Assembly: GCA_020848965.1 (NCBI GenBank) | Contig: JADLHE010000075.1 | Coordinates: forward strand, 1 to 38,171 | Direction of reading: 5' to 3' | Length of the DNA stretch: 38,171 bases | Source: Saprospiraceae bacterium | Lineage (GTDB): Bacteria; Bacteroidota; Bacteroidia; Chitinophagales; Saprospiraceae | Shown: positions 32,643-38,171 of the stretch, in pieces | Layout of the letters: each line of letters starts with the position of its first letter | Numbering within the stretch: the stretch's first letter is position 1 | Made by a program: the position numbers and the translations under genes | The notes under the pieces: generated by a model | Databases searched by the model: none | Told to the model about the DNA's origin: nothing | Seen by the model: only the letters and a program-made list of their open reading frames with translations

Positions 32643-34967
32643 ATGAAAACCCTCATCACACTATTCCTTTCATTTTTCTGCTTTGCAACGAACTGGTGCT
32701 TTGCCCAACGGCCTGGCCTAGCGCTTCAATTCCAAGGTGGCCAATATGCCTCGTGCCCTTTGGAATTTCCGAATGCGCAAACCACGTTCTCCCTGGATTT
32801 CCGCTTCAAATCCAATCGCAATTCCCCCAATTTCAAAGACTTCCAACGGGTGCTCTGCTGGAACGACGGCAGCAAAGTTCGGTTGGAATTCGGCCTGGAC
32901 CGAGGCACACTCCAAGCTTTCCTATACTCGGAGACGGGCATATCCACGCCGGGGGGCATGATGAAGGGCAAGGCTGGCATGGCCGATGGCGAATGGCACC
33001 ACGTCGCTTTTTCACAGCATGCCGAAACTTGGGAATTCTGGGTGGATGGCCAGCAAGTGGCAACAGCAAGTGGCCGATTTTCACCGGGTAAGGTGCTGCT
33101 GCTCGGCAAATGGTACCACGGCGGCGAATTCACGGGCCTGATTGACGAGGTGAGGGCCTGGGCTACCGACCTTTCGCTACCGCAATTCAGCCAAAACACG
33201 CCTGAACCGCTTGTTTGGTACGATTTCAACGGCAATATTGTCGAGGGCAGCAGCAAAATCAACGATAAAAAAGGGCTTCGGCCACTGGCGCTGTACGGCT
33301 TCGGTAGCGCTTTGCTGGTGGCCGAAAACAGTCGTTTTGAGAAAACCCCATCGCCTAGTTTAGAAGGGGATTGGCCTATGACCGTTGGAAAGGCACTTGA
33401 CGAGATTGGCGCTGGCAGGTTTTCAGCGACCGATGCTTTGACGTTTATCGTCAAAAGCAAATCAGAGCCGGATACCTATTTCTCCTTGGATTTCGTGCAG
33501 GCGGCGAGGGCTGAACAGTATGGAGGTGACGGTATCCCCATCCCCAATTCCGACCGTTATCTGGAAGTGGACAGCACCGAGTTGGACAAGGAAGAGGTGG
33601 CCGAATATGCCGCATTGCGGAGCACCAAAAGCCTGCGGAGCATGGAAGATGACGAATTTTGGGCGGTCTTGCAAACTGGCACATTCAAGCGGCAAGAAGA
33701 CGGCGAACTGCAAACCTTCGATGTGGCGGGGCCATACAATGGACTGTTTGCTAAATATGAACCTTTGAAGGAAAAAACACTGTCAGATTACGGCATTGAG
33801 CGGTCAAACGTGGAGCATCGCATCCTTTCCAGTGGTATGCTCAGCAACTGGTATTTTGACGAAGCCGAAGCCTATTCCCTAGGACTTTTCCATGTGGCTG
33901 GCGGGCGGCCTTTCGCCCTGATTTTCGATGATGATGGCTATGTTATAGGCTATGTGCTGGTGACAAACGACGGCCCCTTGATGGCCTTGGACGACTGCGA
34001 GGGCCTTGACTGTGGCTGGCGTTTTGAAGAAATGCCCCATCGCCAATACTTGGATTGGAAGCATGAGCAGCGTTGGCAGACCAGCGACAGGTTCAAGGTT
34101 TTTGACAAATTAATCCAAACCGATGGGCCTTTATTGGTGAAAAAAGGGCTTCGTGATACCGTGACGGGCATCGTCGTGCTGCCCGCTGCTTTTGATGAAA
34201 TAAGGCTTTCCAACCTGCATGTGGTAGCGATGAACGAGGGTAGGGGAGCCAGTACGATTTACGACAGTTTCCTTCGCCCCGTGCTGGTTCAATCGCCCAA
34301 AGGCCCAAAAATTAAGGCCGTCAGCACCAGACTGGAAAGCTCGGATGGGCTGCAATTGGTGCTGGGTAAAGAGCTGGTCTGGCTCACGCCAAAAGGCGAA
34401 TTGGAGCAGAATCCGGTGCGTAATAGGCCGGTGTATGGCGTCTGTGGTACGGTGGATTATTGGCGGGACAGCATTGGCGAAGCCTATAGTCTAATCAAGA
34501 CTTTCGAATCATACCATAGCTCACTCTACGGCTCAGAGCATAGCAGCAAGTATAAGCTTGATTTCATTATGTACAGACAGGGGCGGGAATACACGGATTT
34601 CCAGTTTTTAAACGGTCAAAAAAGCCAAGACTACTCCGGCAATTCGGGAATAACTGCGCAATATGACCGATTGCCCTACTCAACGCTTATTGCGCAGCGA
34701 AAAGATGGGCTTTTTGACCTGATTTCATTGGAGAAAAAAGATGACCAATTGGATTTTGGGATATTGTTGGAAGGCTTGGAAACGGTGCAGCCCAAAGGCA
34801 ATTATCACCCCCTTTTCTTTAAAAAAAATGGAAAATGGGGGATTTACCCAGCTATGAAAACGGGTGAATTTCTTCGCATTGAGCCTTTTGACTTCTTCTT
34901 CGCCAAAGCCTACAAATCGGAAAGCGATTGGGGCTGGCTCGGCTTGGACGGAGTGTTCGTTGATTAG
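32643..34967 (+). CDS. Large secreted protein with N-terminal LamG-like and C-terminal WG-type repeats
   Basis: I start at the ATG at 32643 (MKTLITLFLSFFCFATNWCF, cut near AQ), 774 residues. Residues ~25-190 form a LamG/concanavalin-like jelly roll (LDFRFKSNRNSPNFKDFQRV, GEWHHVAFSQHAETWEFWVD, LLGKWYHGGEFTGLIDEVRA). The middle ~230-550 is not recognised. The C-terminal part has WG-repeat-like units (QRKDGLFDLISLEKK, FFKKNGKWGIYPAMKTGE, KSESDWGWLGLDG). It is probably secreted or surface-attached and may bind glycan through the LamG domain. Its stop overlaps the stop of the convergent gene by 4 bp. Confidence 0.82.
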   Translation: MKTLITLFLSFFCFATNWCFAQRPGLALQFQGGQYASCPLEFPNAQTTFSLDFRFKSNRNSPNFKDFQRVLCWNDGSKVRLEFGLDRGTLQAFLYSETGISTPGGMMKGKAGMADGEWHHVAFSQHAETWEFWVDGQQVATASGRFSPGKVLLLGKWYHGGEFTGLIDEVRAWATDLSLPQFSQNTPEPLVWYDFNGNIVEGSSKINDKKGLRPLALYGFGSALLVAENSRFEKTPSPSLEGDWPMTVGKALDEIGAGRFSATDALTFIVKSKSEPDTYFSLDFVQAARAEQYGGDGIPIPNSDRYLEVDSTELDKEEVAEYAALRSTKSLRSMEDDEFWAVLQTGTFKRQEDGELQTFDVAGPYNGLFAKYEPLKEKTLSDYGIERSNVEHRILSSGMLSNWYFDEAEAYSLGLFHVAGGRPFALIFDDDGYVIGYVLVTNDGPLMALDDCEGLDCGWRFEEMPHRQYLDWKHEQRWQTSDRFKVFDKLIQTDGPLLVKKGLRDTVTGIVVLPAAFDEIRLSNLHVVAMNEGRGASTIYDSFLRPVLVQSPKGPKIKAVSTRLESSDGLQLVLGKELVWLTPKGELEQNPVRNRPVYGVCGTVDYWRDSIGEAYSLIKTFESYHSSLYGSEHSSKYKLDFIMYRQGREYTDFQFLNGQKSQDYSGNSGITAQYDRLPYSTLIAQRKDGLFDLISLEKKDDQLDFGILLEGLETVQPKGNYHPLFFKKNGKWGIYPAMKTGEFLRIEPFDFFFAKAYKSESDWGWLGLDGVFVD

Positions 34968-35698
34968 CCCTTGGCCAATTCCGTTTCTAGGTCTTTCAAT
35001 GTTTTTTCCAGCTTTTTGATGACGCCTTCGTAGTTCATGATGGAGAATTGCCTATCGTAAATCAGTTTTCTGAGCCTAGCATTGAGCAAGTTTTTCTCGA
35101 TTGCGGGAAGCTGCGTCAATGGCATGATGCGGGCCTTTGCTTTATCGGTAGCGCCGAAGTCAAAGCATTTGGCCAGCGATTGCAGGATTGGCTCGTTGTA
35201 GTGTTCGAAGAACTCGTGCGGACTGTACTCTTCCTCAATTTTTTGGATGCTCTCAAAATCGAAGTCGTAGAGGTCGGCAATCTGCGTGCGCAGGGAATCA
35301 TTTGTGACCGACTCAACGCCACGAGATTTAAGGGTTTCGTAGGCTGCTGTGTGCTGTATGGAGGTAAAATCCCGGAGCGCTGCGATATAATGGAAATACA
35401 GCGTGTCCATGCTGGCGTTTGGGTCTGTCAACAGCTTGCCAAGCGCCTTGGTGGACGCTATTGAGCTATGATGCCCATTCAGGTTAAGCTGCAAATCCTT
35501 TAGGTTGACGCTAAGTTCGTGGTGTACTTCCTGCAACAAATGGCGCTCTTTTGACTTGAAATCACGGTCGGATGCCCACTCCGTCAACCAAAAAGCGAGC
35601 AGCACGCCGACCAGGGTGGCCAACATGTTCAAGAAAAAATCGCTGGCAAACCAGCGGCGGGGCGTTTCGGGGTTCATAGCGGATGCGCTTTTGTTCAT
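34964..35698 (-). CDS. Single-pass membrane protein with coiled-coil region (DUF6090-like), unknown function
   Basis: The protein is 244 residues. A short cytosolic N-terminus is followed by one hydrophobic helix (SDFFLNMLATLVGVLLAFWL). A helical region follows (LQEVHHELSVNLKDLQLNLN) and a charged coiled-coil end (YEGVIKKLEKTLKDLETELA). The TM-plus-helical layout is like the DUF6090 group of Bacteroidota, but I am not certain. The alternative start at M8 (35677) is possible. The two convergent stops share the bases ttag. Confidence 0.75.
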   Translation of the reverse strand: MNKSASAMNPETPRRWFASDFFLNMLATLVGVLLAFWLTEWASDRDFKSKERHLLQEVHHELSVNLKDLQLNLNGHHSSIASTKALGKLLTDPNASMDTLYFHYIAALRDFTSIQHTAAYETLKSRGVESVTNDSLRTQIADLYDFDFESIQKIEEEYSPHEFFEHYNEPILQSLAKCFDFGATDKAKARIMPLTQLPAIEKNLLNARLRKLIYDRQFSIMNYEGVIKKLEKTLKDLETELAKG

Positions 35699-35744
35699 TG
35701 ATTATTTTTGAAATCAGCGCCCAAAGGTAGTGTTTTGAAAAAGG

Positions 35745-35782
35745 AAAAGGCCATAACCCGGGTTGGGCTATGGCCTTTTTTT
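35745..35782. terminator. Bidirectional-looking rho-independent terminator
   Basis: aaaaggccataaccc (35745-35759) pairs with gggctatggcctttt (35765-35779) with one mismatch. T-runs are present on both strands. It lies just downstream of the minus-strand coiled-coil gene (35801-36397), which it probably ends. Confidence 0.85.
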
Positions 35783-35800
35783 GTAGTGAATCGAAACGAG

Positions 35801-36397
35801 TTAAAAATCGGAGTTCATGTTGCCATTCGTCTCGATTTTCCCGTTTTTCTCCTTTATGTCCCCTTTGAAGAACAGGCTGAAATCGGGTTTCAACGCCTTG
35901 CCCCAGTACTTTTCGAGGCCGGATTTGTATTTTTGGAACAGCGAATCCGATGCGTTTTCGCCGTTCACGTTCAGGCCCTTTTCATCGAAAATGATGCGGG
36001 CTTTGCCATTCAACGAAGTGATAAGCCCATCTTTTTTCAGTTCCTGAAAGAACCAAGTCATCATTTTCTGGTGCGTTTCACCCATTTTATCGCCGTATTC
36101 GCCCATGATTTCCCCCAGCTTTCCCATCTGGTCGCCGAGTTCGTTCATTTTTTCGCCAAGGGCCTCCATCTTTTCTGAGGCACTGCTGGATTGGCCTTCG
36201 TTGTCCTCCAACTCCTTGCCGTATTGCTCCATTTCTTTGCCGTAGCCGTCCATGACCTCGCCTAGTTTGTCCATTTCCTTGCCGAGGCTTTCCATTTTTT
36301 CATCGAGGGCGGCCAAGGTCATGTCATCGCTTTGCGAAGCAGCCATAAACGGGGCAGCAAGCAGGGCCAAGAGGCAGCAGAAAATCGTTTTCTTCAT
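35801..36397 (-). CDS. Exported heptad-repeat protein with M56/BlaR1-tail-like domain, unknown function
   Basis: I start at the ATG at 36397 (MKKTIFCCLLALLAAPFMAA, cut near ASQ), 198 residues. Residues ~30-105 are a Met/Gly/Glu-rich heptad array (KMESLGKEMDKLGEVMDGYG, EQYGKELEDN, KMNELGDQMGKLGEIMGEYG). The end, ELKKDGLITSLNGKARIIFD and GLNVNGENASDSLFQKYKSG, resembles the small domain at the C-terminus of Bacteroidota M56/BlaR1-like proteins as I remember them. It is probably periplasmic. No operon partner is visible; it ends in a strong terminator. Confidence 0.78.
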   Translation of the reverse strand: MKKTIFCCLLALLAAPFMAASQSDDMTLAALDEKMESLGKEMDKLGEVMDGYGKEMEQYGKELEDNEGQSSSASEKMEALGEKMNELGDQMGKLGEIMGEYGDKMGETHQKMMTWFFQELKKDGLITSLNGKARIIFDEKGLNVNGENASDSLFQKYKSGLEKYWGKALKPDFSLFFKGDIKEKNGKIETNGNMNSDF

Positions 36398-36483
36398 GAT
36401 GATAAACAGTTTGGTGATTGATAGAAGGTTTTGGAATTTCCAGCAATGACCCAATTACTGCCTATTGGTTGCAAAGCAAAACA

Positions 36484-37125
36484 CTAAAAATCTTCGTGGA
36501 GGTCGTAAATCTTCGCAATCTTGGCCACTTCCTTTTCCATGTCCAGTTCGAGGTCTTTCAGGTAGCCGTTGTGCAGGTCATAGACCCAGCCGTGCACGGT
36601 CGGATAGCCCTCGTGGTAGTAGCGTTTCTGCACACTGGCGACCTTCACCACATTGATGCACTGCTCCCTGACGTTCAGCTCCACGAGGCGGTCGTAGCGG
36701 GCCTCCGTATCGCTGATGCCATCCAATTCATCTTGGTGGATGCGGTAAACGTCCCGGATATTGCGCAGCCAGGGGTTCATCAGGCCCAAGTCCTTGGGCA
36801 CCATGGCCGCCTTCACGCCGCCGCAGCCATAGTGGCCGCACACGATGATATGCTTGACCTGCAAATGCACCACGGCGTAATGGATGACGGACTGCACGTT
36901 CAGGTCGGTGTTCACCACGAGGTTGGCGATGTTGCGGTGCACGAATACCTCGCCCGGTTCCAGCCCCATGATTTCATTGGCGGGCACCCGGCTGTCGGCA
37001 CAGCCGATGTAGAGGAAATCGGGGGTTTGGTCTTTGGCCAATTTTTCAAAAAAATCGGCGTCGTGGCTGATTTTTGATTCGACCCACTTTTTGTTGTTCT
37101 CAAAAACTTGTTGGTAAATATTCAT
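36484..37125 (-). CDS. can: Beta-carbonic anhydrase
   Basis: The protein is 213 residues. The zinc ligands are the classical set: Cys and Asp-Arg in YIGCADSRVPANEIMG, and His and Cys in VCGHYGCGGVKAAM. VFVHRNIANLVVN and HYAVVHLQVKHIIVCGHYG complete the core, and VHGWVYDLHNGYLKDL the end. It interconverts CO2 and bicarbonate in the cytosol. It lies directly downstream of the SulP transporter gene on the same strand, though a terminator hairpin lies between them. The pairing suggests bicarbonate uptake and use. Confidence 0.96.
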   Translation of the reverse strand: MNIYQQVFENNKKWVESKISHDADFFEKLAKDQTPDFLYIGCADSRVPANEIMGLEPGEVFVHRNIANLVVNTDLNVQSVIHYAVVHLQVKHIIVCGHYGCGGVKAAMVPKDLGLMNPWLRNIRDVYRIHQDELDGISDTEARYDRLVELNVREQCINVVKVASVQKRYYHEGYPTVHGWVYDLHNGYLKDLELDMEKEVAKIAKIYDLHEDF

Positions 37126-37160
37126 TTCTTAAAGCATGGATTGGTAAAAATGCAAAAATG

Positions 37161-37197
37161 AAAAAACCTCCCTACGCTAAAAAGCAGGCAGGTTTTT
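37161..37197 (-). terminator. Terminator after the SulP gene
   Basis: On the minus strand, aaaaacctgcct (37197-37186) pairs with agggaggtttttt (37173-37161) with one mismatch, then further T-rich sequence. It stands 22 bp after the SulP stop and before the carbonic anhydrase start, so read-through may decide co-expression. Confidence 0.75.
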
Positions 37198-37218
37198 AAA
37201 GTCTTTATTTCGGAATGA

Positions 37219-38171
37219 TTAAGCTGGCATCAAATTGCCCGTCGCAATGCTGTTTTTCAACTCCACAGATGTCACGTGCGAAGGCGAATCATCCAGTTTG
37301 TACTCCTTTTTGAAGCCTATCAAGGTCACTTTTATGTTCTTGTCAAGCGAGCCTATTTTCAGGAAATCCTGGATGAGCTGTATGACATCGTAGTCAATAT
37401 ACACACTGTTCGTGGCGTCAATGATGAGCTTGCTGTTATTGGGCAAATGGGCCAAAGTTTGCTTGATGGCGGCCTTGTTCAGGAACGATACTTCTTGAGC
37501 CAGGTCTATTCTGATGGCTTCACCTTGATGGTATTCCTCCTTCTTGAAGAAATAAGCCACCTTCAGGTTCGCCCGCAAGATGAAGAAAATACTGACCACC
37601 ATACCGATGCCCACGCCCTTCAGCAAGTCGGTGAAAACCACGGCGGCTACCGTGACAATGAACGGGATGAACTGGTACCAGCCATTGCGCCACATATGCT
37701 TGAACACCGCAGGGCTGGCGAGCTTGTAGCCAATCATGAGCAAGATGGCAGCAAGGCAGGCCAGTGGTATCTTGTTCAAAATACTGGGGATGGCCAGCAC
37801 TGCAATTAGCAGGAAGATACCATGCGCAATGGCCGATAGCTTGGTTCTGGCCCCAGAGTTTACGTTGGCCGAGGTGCGCACGATGACCGAGGTCATGGGG
37901 ATGCCGCCCAAAAGGCCGCTGAGTAGGTTGCCGATGCCCTGGGCTTTCAACTCGGTGTTGGTGTTGGTGAAGCGCTTGAGCGGGTCCATTTTGTCCGCTG
38001 CCTCTATGCACAGCAGCGTCTCTATGCTGGCCACGGCGGCGATGGTGGCTGCCAATATCCAGACCTTGGAATTGGAAATGGCCGAGAAATCGGGGGAGGA
38101 GAACTGACCGATGAACTCACCGAAACTGGAAGGCATGGGCAGGTTCACCAAATGCTCTTGGCTGATGGCCA
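37219..38171 (-). CDS. SulP-family anion transporter with STAS domain (partial, N-terminus off right edge)
   Basis: About 317 C-terminal residues are visible and the frame remains open at the right edge. Transmembrane segments include WILAATIAAVASIETLLCIE (the SLC26/SulP core helix), GNLLSGLLGGIPMTSVIVRT (family signature) and FIVTVAAVVFTDLLKGVGIG. The last ~100 residues form a STAS domain (AQEVSFLNKAAIKQTLAHLP, NNSKLIIDATNSVYIDYDVI). SulP carriers move sulfate, bicarbonate or dicarboxylates. The adjacent carbonic anhydrase makes bicarbonate the more likely substrate, as in BicA-like systems (inference). Confidence 0.93.
   Translation of the reverse strand, partial: AISQEHLVNLPMPSSFGEFIGQFSSPDFSAISNSKVWILAATIAAVASIETLLCIEAADKMDPLKRFTNTNTELKAQGIGNLLSGLLGGIPMTSVIVRTSANVNSGARTKLSAIAHGIFLLIAVLAIPSILNKIPLACLAAILLMIGYKLASPAVFKHMWRNGWYQFIPFIVTVAAVVFTDLLKGVGIGMVVSIFFILRANLKVAYFFKKEEYHQGEAIRIDLAQEVSFLNKAAIKQTLAHLPNNSKLIIDATNSVYIDYDVIQLIQDFLKIGSLDKNIKVTLIGFKKEYKLDDSPSHVTSVELKNSIATGNLMPA

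Overview
The window looks like chromosomal DNA of a Bacteroidota bacterium, probably of the Saprospiria/Chitinophagia kind (inference). Supporting signs are TTG-N19-xAxxTTTG-type promoters, no obvious Shine-Dalgarno sites, many short signal peptides ending in xAQ, DUF1579, DUF2461 and TfoX-N proteins, and mixed GC content. I see no rRNA, tRNA, CRISPR array, transposase or phage genes.

Layout. (1) 1-3955: an EAD11-type (effector-associated domain) membrane protein followed by an exported TPR protein that runs off the left edge. A divergent helical protein lies beside them. All three appear to carry a carboxypeptidase-regulatory-like beta-sandwich. (2) 4027-9680: hexuronate catabolism on the minus strand (uxaC, kdgK, eda, exuT-like transporter) with a divergent Crp/Fnr-type regulator. 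(3) 9765-10853: a secreted beta-helix protein. (4) 10888-17697: a divergent CoA-thioester cluster. The minus arm holds an HTD2/MaoC-like hydratase, a CaiB/BaiF CoA-transferase and an SDR dehydrogenase. The plus arm holds a VOC protein, an IclR regulator, a BASS transporter and an exported alpha/beta hydrolase with an extra N-terminal sandwich domain. This looks like uptake and CoA-dependent breakdown of an unknown organic acid. (5) 17714-20406: an AKR 3'-end remnant, a wax-synthase-like MBOAT with a small membrane partner, and an intact aldo/keto reductase. (6) 20723-22489: an AraC regulator and a putative outer-membrane barrel. (7) 22619-25128: a dihydrofolate reductase-like protein, an ArsR regulator, an SRPBCC-VOC fusion and an SRPBCC protein, behind a promoter framed by a large dyad. 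(8) 25132-31392: a propeller lipoprotein, decayed gene pieces, a DUF1579 protein, a retropepsin-like protein lacking both catalytic Asp, a DinB protein, a secreted HExxH peptidase and a GlxA regulator. (9) 31394-38171: TfoX-N, DUF2461, a large secreted LamG/WG protein, two small proteins, a beta-carbonic anhydrase and a SulP transporter (cut at the right edge).

The most unusual recurring signal is a set of intergenic palindromes built from short iterated words, each with a different sequence: 5364-5594, 6342-6422, 7475-7580, 21631-21706, 23635-23730, 24576-24592, 28374-28530 and 31752-31808. One sits in each spacer of the hexuronate operon. In three places the element, or part of one, has become coding sequence: the UxaC C-terminus, the ArsR C-terminus and the linker of the SRPBCC-VOC fusion. 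The other notable system is the EAD11/TPR membrane locus at the left edge.
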